Part shown: positions 10,584-18,835 of the stretch, in pieces | Layout: every line of letters starts with the position of its first letter | Position numbering within the stretch: the first letter of the stretch is position 1 | Assembly: GCF_009930795.1 (NCBI RefSeq) | Contig: NZ_CP017146.1 | Location: forward strand, 620,001 to 684,000 | Origin: Marisediminicola antarctica | GTDB taxonomy: Bacteria > Actinomycetota > Actinomycetes > Actinomycetales > Microbacteriaceae | Reading direction: 5' to 3' | DNA: 64,000 nt | Notes under the pieces: model-generated | Seen by the model: the letters and a program-made list of their open reading frames with translations, nothing else | What the model was told of the DNA's origin: nothing | Database searches by the model: none | Made by a program: the position numbers and the translations under genes

Positions 10584-11318
10584 CTAGTGCAAGCCGAAGT
10601 CCAGTCCGGGTGCTGAGTCGAACACGAATCGGGCCCACAGCCGGTAGCCGAGCGAGCTCGGGTGGAAGTCGTCGCTCGCGAAGAATCCCTCGACGTAGGG
10701 CGGAGGTGTCGGAATCGCAACGACACCCTCGAGGTCGCCCACGGCGAGACGGGCGCCCATGTCGAGACTTCCCGCGTGCCGGGCGAGGGTTGCTCGCAGC
10801 GGCTCGGGGAGCAGTGCGAAGCGGTCGAACCGGGGCATAAGCGACACGAGCACCGCTGCGTCGGGCGACGCCGCACGCAGTGCGAGCACGATCGCCCGCA
10901 CGTCGCGAGTGAAGGCCGCGCGGGAGCGCAGTCCGAGCGCGTCATTGGCGCCGATGGTCAGCAGGGCGAGGTCGAAGGGAACGGATGCGGCCGCGCCGAC
11001 GAACCGGTCGAGCACGTGCTTCGCGGTGGCGCCGTTCTCGCCGATCGCACGCCACGTCGTGCCGCGCTGCCAGCGCTCGGCGATCTCGTGCGCGATCCAT
11101 CCCGGCAGTGCGTCGTCCTGGGTCTCGGCGCCGACGCCTGCAGCAGTCGAGTCGCCCAGCACGAGAAGCCGCAGCGGGTCCGGCCCCGGCCGGGAGCCGG
11201 TCCACGGCAGCGCAGCATCCGGAAGCCGGGGGGTGTCCCTGCGGAGCTGCCGCGCCTGCGTCACGAGCACCGGCGCGAGGGGAAGCGCGGCCAGCCGGGT
11301 GAACTGAAAGGGTTTCAC
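10584..11318 (-). CDS. SGNH/GDSL hydrolase family protein
   Basis: A 244-residue probable esterase or lipase of the SGNH superfamily. Block I reads VLGDSTAAG with nucleophile Ser57, block III reads TIGANDAL with Asn125, and block V reads SDDFHPSSLGY with catalytic Asp217 and His219. The N-terminus has a weakly hydrophobic stretch but no clear signal peptide, so it may be cytoplasmic or membrane-associated. I start it at GTG 11316-11318, because this codon overlaps the stop of the upstream VOC gene as GTGA, a common coupling arrangement. An ATG further up would lie inside that gene. Substrate is unknown. Confidence 0.87.
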   Translation of the reverse strand: MKPFQFTRLAALPLAPVLVTQARQLRRDTPRLPDAALPWTGSRPGPDPLRLLVLGDSTAAGVGAETQDDALPGWIAHEIAERWQRGTTWRAIGENGATAKHVLDRFVGAAASVPFDLALLTIGANDALGLRSRAAFTRDVRAIVLALRAASPDAAVLVSLMPRFDRFALLPEPLRATLARHAGSLDMGARLAVGDLEGVVAIPTPPPYVEGFFASDDFHPSSLGYRLWARFVFDSAPGLDFGLH

Positions 11319-12214
11319 GTCGCCGAGGTTACCCTGATGAGGTTGCGCCACGGGTCGTCGAAGCTGAGCGTCTGCCCGTCGTGGCCCACCTCGTGCCCGA
11401 ACCGGGTGAGCCGCTCGTCGAGGGCGCCGAGGCTGTCGGCATCCGGCACTACAACGTTCACGATGCCGAGCCCGAGCGCCCTCGTGCGCGGGCCGGCGCC
11501 ACGGCTATTCCAGGTGTTCATGGCCATGTGGTGGTGGTATCCGCCCGCGCTCACGAACAGCGCCTGGTCGCCGAACTGCACGGTCGCCTCGAAGCCGAGC
11601 CGGGCGACGTAGAACTCGCGGGCGGTGGTGATGTCGCCGACCCGGAGGTGCACGTGGCCGACGGTGGCGCCCGCCGCGGGCGCGCCGTCGGCGGTCATCG
11701 CGGTACCGGTGTCGGCCGCGGCGGATGCTGCCCCGCGGAGGTTCTCGCGCAGGTACGCGTTCGGGTCGAGCGGCAGGGTCGCCATCTGGATCTGCCCGTC
11801 AGCCCAGTTCCAGCCGGAGCGGGCCCGGTCGAAATACAGCTCGACCCCGTTGCCCTCTGGGTCGTCGAAGTAGAAGGCTTCGCTCACGAGGTGGTCGGCA
11901 CTGCCGGTGAACGCTCCGGGTGTCGCTGTCGCGATCGAATAGACGGATGCCGCGAGGCTCGCCCTCGTCGGGAACAGGATGGCGGTGTGGAACAGCCCCG
12001 CCGAGCGCTGTGCCGCGTGGGTCAGGTCGGGCGCGTGCTCGAGCACCACAAGGGGAGTGGCCCCCCGACCGAGGGCGACCGTCGAACCCACGCTGGTAAT
12101 CACCTCGAGCAGCACCGCGTCGCGGTACCAGTGCGTCATCGCATCGAGGTCGGAGACGAGCAGCGTGACCGTACCCATTCTGGTGTCGGCGGCGAGCAGG
12201 TCATCCGTTCTCAT
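11315..12214 (-). CDS. VOC-superfamily (glyoxalase/extradiol dioxygenase-like) two-domain protein
   Basis: This 299-residue protein carries two vicinal-oxygen-chelate modules. The first spans about 12-125 (GTVTLLVSDLDAMTHWYRD, LFHTAILFP, FYFDDPEGNGVELYFD) and the second about 190-295 (GHVHLRVGDITTAREFYV, HHHMAMNTWN). The His and Glu positions usually used to bind the divalent metal are present. The layout matches the CatE/YfiE-like group often labelled catechol 2,3-dioxygenase, but substrate and reaction are not certain. It heads a minus-strand operon with the GDSL protein (GTGA overlap) and the kinase. A second ATG at residue 13 is an alternative start. Confidence 0.85.
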   Translation of the reverse strand: MRTDDLLAADTRMGTVTLLVSDLDAMTHWYRDAVLLEVITSVGSTVALGRGATPLVVLEHAPDLTHAAQRSAGLFHTAILFPTRASLAASVYSIATATPGAFTGSADHLVSEAFYFDDPEGNGVELYFDRARSGWNWADGQIQMATLPLDPNAYLRENLRGAASAAADTGTAMTADGAPAAGATVGHVHLRVGDITTAREFYVARLGFEATVQFGDQALFVSAGGYHHHMAMNTWNSRGAGPRTRALGLGIVNVVVPDADSLGALDERLTRFGHEVGHDGQTLSFDDPWRNLIRVTSAT

Positions 12215-12390
12215 GCCCGTCTCAACCTTCCCGGTCGCGGCAATATTTCACCGTGCCGGCGTGGGCCGTGGGCCGTGGGTCGCGAAAAGAATTTCCATCC
12301 GGGTGCATCCAAATCGGTGGCTCCGTAAGAAGTAGTTCATGTAAGCCCCAATACCACCGCCCCTCGCGGGCTCGAAAAAGGAGAACAATC

Positions 12391-13224
12391 GTGAAATCAC
12401 GTCTTGCAGCCGGCGGAGCAGCCGGAGCAGTCCTTGTCGTGGCACTCGCCGCGCCCATGTCGGCCGCCGCCGCCGAAGGCGACGCGCAGCTCTCGGTGCT
12501 TCACGGCATCCCCGGAGTCACCGTCGACGTGTGGGTAAACGGAGACCTCACCCTCGACGACTTCGCCCCGGGCACCCTCACCGACCCGCTGATGCTTGCT
12601 CCGGCGACCTACTCCGTCGCGATCACGGCGTCGAACGCGACGTCGGCCACCGACCAGGTCGTCCTCGGCCCGATCGACCTGCCGCTCGCAATGGACGGCA
12701 ACTACACCGCCGTTGCGCACCTCAACGCAGCGGGCGAGCCCGCAGCGGCGTTCTTCACGAACGACGTCTCGGCAACCGCAGCCGGTGAAGGCCGACTGAC
12801 CGTGCGCCACGTGGCCGCGGCACCCGCGGTCGACATCCTCGCGGGCGACGCGCCCGTCATCGAGGGCCTCGAGAACCCCAACGAGGAGATCCTGAACCTG
12901 CCCGCGGGCGTCGTTCCGGCATCCGTCGTCGCAGCCGGCACCACCGAGCCGGCTCTGCTCGGCCCGGCCGATGTCGACGTTGCCGAAGGTGTGAACACCA
13001 TCGTCTACGCCTACGGCAGCCTTGAGGACGACACTCTCGCGCTCGCGATCCAGACGATCGACGGGCTCCACACTCCGCCGGCAGGAATCCCGGCGGGCCA
13101 GACCGGCGCTGCAGCAGCTGCCGAGACAGCGCAGAGCACGTGGATCGGCCTCGGAGCGTTCGGGCTGCTCCTCGCCGCTGCGGGCGCGCTGTTCGCCACC
13201 CGTCGGACCGCCGCGCGCCGCTAG
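12391..13224 (+). CDS. DUF4397 secreted/wall-anchored protein
   Basis: This 277-residue exported protein starts at GTG after AAGGAG. It opens with a signal peptide (basic start, hydrophobic AAGAVLVVALAAP, then SAAAAEG). The mature part is two DUF4397 modules: SVLHGIPGVTVDVWVNGDLT near 33-52, and LTVRHVAAAPAVDILAGD near 135-152. DUF4397 domains are beta-rich extracellular units of unknown ligand. A C-terminal transmembrane helix (TWIGLGAFGLLLAAAGALFA) is followed by a basic tail, as in cell-wall sorting signals. I see no classical LPXTG before it, so anchoring by sortase is not established. It lies 43 bp upstream of a class F sortase, and an ECF sigma/anti-sigma pair follows. Confidence 0.87.
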   Translation: MKSRLAAGGAAGAVLVVALAAPMSAAAAEGDAQLSVLHGIPGVTVDVWVNGDLTLDDFAPGTLTDPLMLAPATYSVAITASNATSATDQVVLGPIDLPLAMDGNYTAVAHLNAAGEPAAAFFTNDVSATAAGEGRLTVRHVAAAPAVDILAGDAPVIEGLENPNEEILNLPAGVVPASVVAAGTTEPALLGPADVDVAEGVNTIVYAYGSLEDDTLALAIQTIDGLHTPPAGIPAGQTGAAAAAETAQSTWIGLGAFGLLLAAAGALFATRRTAARR

Positions 13225-13267
13225 GCGATCGGATCCACGGATGAACAAGGGCAGGGGAGGGGTTGGC

Positions 13268-13906
13268 ATGAAATCCGCACTGATACTCGTGCTGACCCTT
13301 CCCCTGCTCGCTGGCTGTGCTGCCGCCGGGGCGCCCGTCGCCGCGGCGGCACCAGAGCCGACGCAATCGTCCTCGCCGTCTCCCTCGTCGTCGGCGGCCG
13401 TTCCGGAGATCGCAACCAGGGACGCGAACATCGGCAGCGCGCAGACCGCCGCAACTGTAGCCCCAGTGCGATTGTCCATCCCCCAACTCAACATCGACAT
13501 GCGAATTGACGCCATGGGCCTCGACGGCGACGGCGCCATGGCGCTGCCCGACAATGCGTCGGATGCCGGCTGGTACAAGTTCGGCCCTGGCGTCGCCAAC
13601 GACGCGGGAGCCACCGTCATCGCCGCGCACGTCGATTCCCGGCACGACGGCATCGGCCCGTTCAGCCGACTGAAGGACGCCTCGACCGGAAGCATCATCT
13701 CGGTGGCCGGCAGCGATGGCTCGACCGTTGACTACGTGGTGACCGAGGTGCGGTCCGTAGGAAAGATTGATGCCCCGATGGCGGAGGTATTCGACCGGGC
13801 CGGCGATCCGCGGCTCACCCTCGTGACCTGCGGCGGCGATTTCGACTCGAGTACCGGCCACTACATCGACAACATCATCCTCACCGCCGTCCCGGCCGGT
13901 ACGTGA
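13268..13906 (+). CDS. Class F sortase, predicted lipoprotein
   Basis: This 212-residue protein has a lipoprotein signal with lipobox LLAGC (Cys17), a Ser/Pro/Ala-rich linker (about 25-60) and a sortase domain from about 67 on. The catalytic His121 is in VIAAHVDS and the Cys188 is in LVTCGGDFD, with the conserved TLVTC strand. Actinobacterial class F sortases are transpeptidases or hydrolases whose substrates are mostly undefined. The start is ATG 13268, directly before the signal peptide; an upstream ATG at 13241 would hide it behind nine extra residues. The gene sits between the DUF4397 protein and the sigma factor, so this module probably handles a surface protein. Confidence 0.88.
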   Translation: MKSALILVLTLPLLAGCAAAGAPVAAAAPEPTQSSSPSPSSSAAVPEIATRDANIGSAQTAATVAPVRLSIPQLNIDMRIDAMGLDGDGAMALPDNASDAGWYKFGPGVANDAGATVIAAHVDSRHDGIGPFSRLKDASTGSIISVAGSDGSTVDYVVTEVRSVGKIDAPMAEVFDRAGDPRLTLVTCGGDFDSSTGHYIDNIILTAVPAGT

Positions 13907-13984
13907 CATGTTCCCAGCCCTCGTCAACCTGTTGGGCATTACTACTGAGCGAATGGCGTGTATCGGCCAATTGGAGATACCGTG

Positions 13985-14605
13985 ATGGAGGGCACCACGG
14001 CGATCGTGGCGCCGGCCCCGTATCGACCAGCCGCCAGGACCCCCGTGACTGATTTGCTGCAGGATGACGACCAAGCGTCGCTGACCGCTGAGTTCATGGC
14101 GGGCAGCGAACGTGCGCTTGCGGAGATGTACGAGAGGTGGGCGCGGCTTGTCTATGGGATGGCCCTCCGCTCGCTCGGTGATGTGACCGAGGCGGAAGAC
14201 GTCACCCAGAAGGTCTACGTTTCAGCCTGGCTGGGGCGGCACACCTTCGATCCGACGCGCGCACGGCTGGCCGCCTGGCTGGTCGGGATCGCCAAGAACA
14301 CCATTGCCGACGCGCACGCCAGGTCGGCTCGTGACCGCCGCAAGCGCGAGGCGATCATCGCGACGCTCGACGACGACGTGATCGATTGGTCCGAGGATGT
14401 CGCCGATCGTCTCGTGATCGCCGACGAGCTCGCACTGCTTGCCGAGGCGCCGCGCAAGGTCATGCACCTCGCGTTCTACGACAACCTCACCCACGCCCAG
14501 GTAGCGGCCAGATTGGACATGCCGCTCGGCACGGTGAAAAGTCATATCCGTCGAAGTCTTGATCGGCTCCGAACACGATTGGAGGTGAATGACGATGAAC
14601 AGTGA
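13985..14605 (+). CDS. ECF RNA polymerase sigma factor (SigK-like)
   Basis: A protein of about 206 residues with sigma region 2 (EMYERWARLVYGMALRSLGD, with DVTEAEDVTQKVYVSAW for -10 recognition). Region 4 is a C-terminal helix-turn-helix (LTHAQVAARLDMPLGTVKSHIRRSLDRL). There is no region 3, which marks it as ECF. GGAG at 13972-13975 allows either the GTG at 13982 or the ATG at 13985. Its end overlaps the following anti-sigma gene by 11 bases. The sigma plus RskA-like anti-sigma pairing resembles the SigK/RskA systems of actinobacteria, and the neighbouring DUF4397 and sortase genes are plausible targets. Confidence 0.92.
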   Translation: MEGTTAIVAPAPYRPAARTPVTDLLQDDDQASLTAEFMAGSERALAEMYERWARLVYGMALRSLGDVTEAEDVTQKVYVSAWLGRHTFDPTRARLAAWLVGIAKNTIADAHARSARDRRKREAIIATLDDDVIDWSEDVADRLVIADELALLAEAPRKVMHLAFYDNLTHAQVAARLDMPLGTVKSHIRRSLDRLRTRLEVNDDEQ

Positions 14606-15602
14606 ACCGAACCACAGCCCGAACCACAGTGACCCCGAAATGCTCGCTCTGCTGGCGATGGGCGAGACCGTGCCCGACGCCGAGGCGCAGCACGTCGCAT
14701 CCTGCGAGGCCTGCGAGCAGGACGTGGCCGAGCTGCGACGCGTCGTCCACCTCGCGCGCGCGGGAACGTCGGGTGGTTTCGCCGAGGCGCCCAGCACAGA
14801 CGTGTGGAGCCGGATCAGCGCGGACCTCGGTCTCGCGGGTGGCATCGTCCCCGAGTCGATTCGTCGGGCGGATGCTGCGGCGGATGGTTCGTCTGTCGCG
14901 GATGCCGCCGTAGCGGGATTGGCGGTCGATGATGCGGCTTCGTCTGGTTCGGAGCCGCCCGCTGGACCGGCAGCGGATCCCGCGGAATCCGATGCCGAGC
15001 CGCCTGCGATGCTTCGCACCGAGCCCGACGCGGCCGCGCTTTCCGCGCACGCGGCCGTACACGCGGCCGCACCCGCAGGGCAGCCCGTTCTGCATGCGGT
15101 TCCCCGTGCATCCGATTCCCCTCCGCTCACCGGTATCGAGCGCGCCCACCGACACCGCGGTGCGGCCAAGCGTGGACGTTGGATTCCGCTGGCCGCGGCT
15201 GCGGCTGTTGTCGTCATTGTCGGGGGAATCGCCATCACCGCCGGTCTGCAGCAGGGGCCGTCGGTCGAGGTTCTCGCCGCGGCGGAGCTCGACGCCCTCC
15301 CCGACTGGGAGGGTGCGACAGGCGAGGCGGTCGTCGAGGTGAGCGACGACGGCGAACGTAACGTCGTCGTGACGATGGCGACGGATGGCGACGTCGACGG
15401 ATACCGCGAAGTGTGGCTGATCTCCGAGGACCTGTCGGCCCTCGTGAGCATCGGCGTGCTCGAGGGTGGGGACGGCCGCTTCGTGATCCCCGAGGGCATC
15501 GACCTCGAGGACTATCCGCTCGTGGATGTCTCCGACGAACCGCTCGATGGCAACCCCGACCACTCGGGCAACTCCATCGTGCGGGGAACGCTCGAATCCT
15601 GA
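14595..15602 (+). CDS. RskA-like zinc-finger anti-sigma factor, membrane-bound
   Basis: A protein of about 335 residues. The N-terminal cytoplasmic domain has the ZAS motif HVASCEAC (His33, Cys37, Cys40) that grips the sigma factor. A long Ala/Asp/Pro-rich linker (about 90-180) then leads to one transmembrane helix (PLAAAAAVVVIVGGIAIT, near 196-213). The extracytoplasmic C-terminal domain of the RskA type follows (REVWLISEDLSALVSIGVL, PLVDVSDEPLDG). Such proteins hold the sigma factor at the membrane until regulated proteolysis. GGAGG at 14581 serves ATG 14595 or the ATG at 14589. The linker contains several near-repeats of GGATGC-rich codons. The overlap with the sigma gene couples the two products. 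Confidence 0.9.
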   Translation: MNSEPNHSPNHSDPEMLALLAMGETVPDAEAQHVASCEACEQDVAELRRVVHLARAGTSGGFAEAPSTDVWSRISADLGLAGGIVPESIRRADAAADGSSVADAAVAGLAVDDAASSGSEPPAGPAADPAESDAEPPAMLRTEPDAAALSAHAAVHAAAPAGQPVLHAVPRASDSPPLTGIERAHRHRGAAKRGRWIPLAAAAAVVVIVGGIAITAGLQQGPSVEVLAAAELDALPDWEGATGEAVVEVSDDGERNVVVTMATDGDVDGYREVWLISEDLSALVSIGVLEGGDGRFVIPEGIDLEDYPLVDVSDEPLDGNPDHSGNSIVRGTLES

Positions 15603-16044
15603 GCCAGATCCCCACTGGTCAGGTAGGTCGCGCAGCACCTTCTGCCGGTTGAGCAGAATCTCGCACCCCGCTGCTTGAGCAGGTCGCGCGCTGTTTCTGC
15701 CGGTTGAGCAGGTCGTGCAGCGACCGTGTCCAAACCCGTCCGCGGCCAGCGGATGGTCGAGCGGGCGCGCTGGTTGCGCCTGATGGTGGTGGGACGAAAA
15801 GACGGCAGGGATGGATGCGGGTGGGCGCGCGGGTTGCGCCTGTTGTAGCGGGAGGAAAAGGCGTCAGGGATGGATGCTGTGGTTCGGCCGCGTGCGTCGG
15901 GTCGCGGCCTCCGCTGGTGATGGGTTGCGATGGGTTGGGGTCGCGTAGTTGTTTCGGCTGGTTGAGTCGGTCGCGTACCTGTTTCTGTTGGTTGGGCAGG
16001 TCGCGCAGCGACTGTGGCGAAACTTGGCCGTGCTCGGCCTGTGG
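15603..16044. repeat. Non-coding stretch with GGTTGAGCAGGTCGCGCAGCGAC-type repeats
   Basis: I find no gene in these 442 bp. Two or three copies of a repeat built around the word GGTTGAGCAGGTCG are visible at about 15642-15720. A degenerate pair lies at 15957-16016, the second as GGTTGGGCAGGTCGCGCAGC. A reverse-orientation copy lies beyond the HNH gene at about 17721-17755. Between them, two near-copies of a CGGGCGCGNNGGTTGCGCCTG-like word surround 15770-15850. These look like dispersed extragenic repeats flanking the DUF222/HNH gene on both sides. Confidence 0.6.
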
Positions 16045-17586
16045 TCATGGCAGTGCTGGTGTGGGGAGTTTTCCGCCGCGTTTGGGTGTTCGTGTGGGGT
16101 CGATGTGTGTGGGTGGGGTGAACCAGGGGGTGTTGTCGGTGATTTGTACGGTCCATCCTTTGTGGATGATGTGGTGGTGTCCGGTGCATAGAAGGATTCC
16201 GTTGTTGAGGTTTGTTGTGCCGCCGTGGGACCACCAGTGGATGTGGTGGGCTTCGGTGTAGGAGGGTGGTCTGCCGCAGCCGGTGATGGCGCAGCCGCCG
16301 TCGCGTTCGGCGAATGCGATTCGTTGGGCGCGGGTGAATAGTCGTCTCCCGGTGCCGAGGTCGAGGATTTGGCTGTTCCCGCCGAGGACTGCGGGGATCA
16401 GTTCCGCGTCCGCGGCAAGCCTGCGGGCGGCACCAGCCGTGATGGGGTCCTCGACTCCGTCGAGGTGTGCTGCGCCGAGGCCGGATTGGAGTTGTTCCAG
16501 GGTCATCCGGATGATCAGGGTGGTGTGTGGGAGGGGTCCGGGTGCGGTGGTGCAGCCCATCATGTGCCGGGCCACATCGATCAGCGCGTCGGCGGCGATC
16601 CGAGGGATCGTCCGCGGGTCGGGGAGCTCGACGTGATCTGCCCCGCAGGCGTCCGGGTCGTCGTCGCCGGCAGCACCGTCGGCCGCGGTCGGGTCGGTGT
16701 CGAAGCGGACGGCGCGGAGGGCGTCGCCGACCATCGCGTCGATCATGGTGCGCACATATCCGGCGCCGAGGGGGTCGAGGTCGATCGTGCAGCGCTCCAA
16801 ACCGTTGCCCTGTTTGCTCCAGCGCAGCGACCGGGCCGCGATCAGCGCCTCCTCCCGCGGTGCGATCCCATCGGTATCGAGCGCGTCGCGCCAAGAGATC
16901 GACAGCTTCCGCACCGTGTCCGCCGGATGAGACGCGGCGAAGGTGACCAGTTCCTCCTCCGCCGCGACCAGGTGTACCGGCAGGGCGCGGGGGGCGGCCT
17001 GGGTCAGGGAGGTGATGATCGACTGGGCCGCATCCACCTGCACCACACCGCTGTTCACCGCATCCGCGACCAGCGGGAACGGGGCGGGGAGGCGCTCCCC
17101 GAGCAGGGACACCGGTGCGGTGGTCGCCTCACCGAGCCGGACTGTTCTGCCGGCCTCGGCCAGAGTCACCCGACCCAGTTCGGTGATCAGGGATGCGGGG
17201 GAGGTATGCCCGGAAGACTTCGCCAGGCCGCCCTGCCCGAGCGAGGGGCGCGAGCGCACACTCAGCTCCCCGGCCGCACGCACCAGCAGGGCGTCGACGT
17301 GTCGTTTGAGGTCGTAGCCGGACTGGATCGCCCGCACCAGCCCCGCATCGGACATGGTCTCCACATCGAGCTGGGACGGAGCGACTGAGATCGCGCCGAA
17401 CGATGCTCCGGCGGTTGCACCGACCGAGACGGCTGCAGCCGCTGCGCCGGATCCTGCTCCACGAGCATCGGGCGGCCGGGCATCGGGGTGTTCGCCGACC
17501 CGGGCGCCGAACCCGGTGAGCGCACCAGCCCACACCGACGCGAACGCACTAGCGCTGTCAATGAGGGGATCGGTTGCTTTGGACAT
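16045..17586 (-). CDS. DUF222 domain HNH endonuclease (13E12-repeat family)
   Basis: This 513-residue protein has a long helical DUF222 region, about 100-330 (DLKRHVDALLVRAAGELSVR, LSISWRDALDTDGIAPREE). A C-terminal HNH nuclease follows at 432-478. It has Cys pairs in CAITGC and LLCTGHHH, the EAHHIHWWSHGG core and a closing HHIIHKGW. This family is abundant in actinobacteria and is associated with the REP13E12 repeats of mycobacteria; its cellular role is not settled. I chose the ATG at 17586. The longer frame upstream runs through the 10-bp CAACCAGCAG minisatellite and encodes only Leu/Val/Cys/Trp repetition. GTTGAGCAG-type repeats flank the gene on both sides, which suggests mobility or recombination. 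Confidence 0.87.
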   Translation of the reverse strand: MSKATDPLIDSASAFASVWAGALTGFGARVGEHPDARPPDARGAGSGAAAAAVSVGATAGASFGAISVAPSQLDVETMSDAGLVRAIQSGYDLKRHVDALLVRAAGELSVRSRPSLGQGGLAKSSGHTSPASLITELGRVTLAEAGRTVRLGEATTAPVSLLGERLPAPFPLVADAVNSGVVQVDAAQSIITSLTQAAPRALPVHLVAAEEELVTFAASHPADTVRKLSISWRDALDTDGIAPREEALIAARSLRWSKQGNGLERCTIDLDPLGAGYVRTMIDAMVGDALRAVRFDTDPTAADGAAGDDDPDACGADHVELPDPRTIPRIAADALIDVARHMMGCTTAPGPLPHTTLIIRMTLEQLQSGLGAAHLDGVEDPITAGAARRLAADAELIPAVLGGNSQILDLGTGRRLFTRAQRIAFAERDGGCAITGCGRPPSYTEAHHIHWWSHGGTTNLNNGILLCTGHHHIIHKGWTVQITDNTPWFTPPTHIDPTRTPKRGGKLPTPALP

Positions 17587-17720
17587 ACCCACATAGTGAC
17601 AGACACCACCGACATTCCAACCGACACCAAACCACACCCTGATCGGGGATATTGCCTGTGGACAACCCTCCTGGAGTACGGCCTGTGGAGGAGAAGACGC
17701 CGGCGCAATAGCGCGGGATT

Positions 17721-17800
17721 TCGACACGCGCGCCAGAGCGCGCTGCTCAACCAGCAGCAACCAGCAGCAACCAGCAGCAACCAGCAGCAACCAGCAGCGA
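17721..17800. repeat. Inverted GTTGAGCAG repeat copy plus 10-bp minisatellite
   Basis: A reverse-strand copy of the GTTGAGCAG repeat (visible as CGCTGCTCAACCAGCAG) runs directly into about five copies of the 10-bp unit CCAGCAGCAA at 17751-17800. The array lies between the start of the HNH gene and the end of the convergently placed neighbour purC. Confidence 0.75.
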
Positions 17801-17827
17801 CCGGCAGGGGCGTGCTGAATATCCGCG

Positions 17828-18730
17828 CTACCGCCGCGTCAGCCGCTCGATCAGCTCGCGATAGCGCGCGGCGGTCTGCGCCACGATCTCCGCTGGCAGC
17901 GGCGGCGGAGGCGACCCGTCGATCGAGGTCGGGTCCCAGTTCGCCGCGAGCCAGTTGCGCACGATTTGTTTGTCGAAGCTGTCGCCCCGGTTTCCGGACT
18001 CCCACACCGCGGCATCCCAGAATCGGCTGCTGTCGCTCGTGAGCACCTCGTCGCCGAGGGTGATCGCGCCCGTTTCGGGGTCAGTGCCGAACTCGAACTT
18101 CGTATCGGCGAGGATGATCCCGCGCGCGGAGGCGATCACGGATGCCCGACGGAAGATCTCCAGGCTCCTCTCGCGCAGTGCCGTGGCCACGTCTTCGCCG
18201 ACGAGTTCGACCGTGCGCTGGAAGGTGATGTTCTCGTCGTGGTCGCCGAGCGTCGCCTTGAACGCCGGCGTATAGATGGGCTCGGGCAGGCGGTCGCCGT
18301 TCTCGAGTCCGGCCGGAAGGGGAACACCGCAGACGCTCTGGGTCTGCTGGTACTCCAGCCATCCGGATCCCACAAGATATCCGCGCACAACGCACTCGAT
18401 CGGGAACATGTCGAGCTGTTTCACGAGCATCGCGCGGCCAGCAACCGACTCCGGCAGCCCGACGGATGCCTCCGGGTCGTCCGCGACGGGGGCCACGATG
18501 TGGTTCGGGATGCCGTCGAGCTGGGCGAACCACCACAGACTCAGTTGGGTGAGCAGGGAGCCCTTGCCCGGGATGCCCGGTTCGAGGATGTGGTCGAACG
18601 CGCTCACCCGGTCGCTCGCGACCACGAGCATCCGTCCAGGGTATTTCGGCGACGAGTACAGGTCGCGCACCTTGCCGGAGTAGTGGTGGGTCCAGCCGGG
18701 GAGATCAGTCGCGTCGGTCACGCCCCCCAT
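17828..18730 (-). CDS. purC: Phosphoribosylaminoimidazole-succinocarboxamide (SAICAR) synthase
   Basis: This 300-residue enzyme ligates aspartate to CAIR using ATP in purine synthesis. Landmarks in order: the nucleotide-binding start HHYSGKVRDLYSSP, VVASDRVSAFDHILEPGIPGKG, MFPIECVVRGYLVGSGWLEY, ILADTKFEFGTD with the catalytic Lys/Glu/Asp, and LTSDSSRFWDA. The last part, KQIVRNWLAANW, is standard. The length is that of the long bacterial PurC. The gene is upstream of nothing obvious on its own strand, and purD lies behind it with 105 bp between, so the two may be one transcript. No frameshift is seen. Confidence 0.97.
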   Translation of the reverse strand: MGGVTDATDLPGWTHHYSGKVRDLYSSPKYPGRMLVVASDRVSAFDHILEPGIPGKGSLLTQLSLWWFAQLDGIPNHIVAPVADDPEASVGLPESVAGRAMLVKQLDMFPIECVVRGYLVGSGWLEYQQTQSVCGVPLPAGLENGDRLPEPIYTPAFKATLGDHDENITFQRTVELVGEDVATALRERSLEIFRRASVIASARGIILADTKFEFGTDPETGAITLGDEVLTSDSSRFWDAAVWESGNRGDSFDKQIVRNWLAANWDPTSIDGSPPPPLPAEIVAQTAARYRELIERLTRR

Positions 18731-18763
18731 TATTCACCGCCGGAGAGGATGCCCACTGCAGCG

Positions 18764-18799
18764 GAGGTCGCCGCCTTAACCGAGGTCGCCGCCTTAACC
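18764..18799. repeat. Two tandem 18-bp units between purD and purC
   Basis: The word GAGGTCGCCGCCTTAACC occurs twice in perfect tandem, followed by GAGG of a third. It lies in the 105-bp gap between the purD stop and the purC start on the minus strand, so it is part of the purD-purC intercistronic leader. Confidence 0.75.
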
Positions 18800-18835
18800 G
18801 AGGCCGAAGGTGCCGGCATCCGTCCCCCACCTGAC

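Noticed and set aside
12290-12335. A SigK-type promoter before the DUF4397 gene (CCATCC/GCATCC with CCGTAA)
   Set aside because: The spacings do not fit a standard ECF promoter and no matching pair precedes the sigma gene itself.
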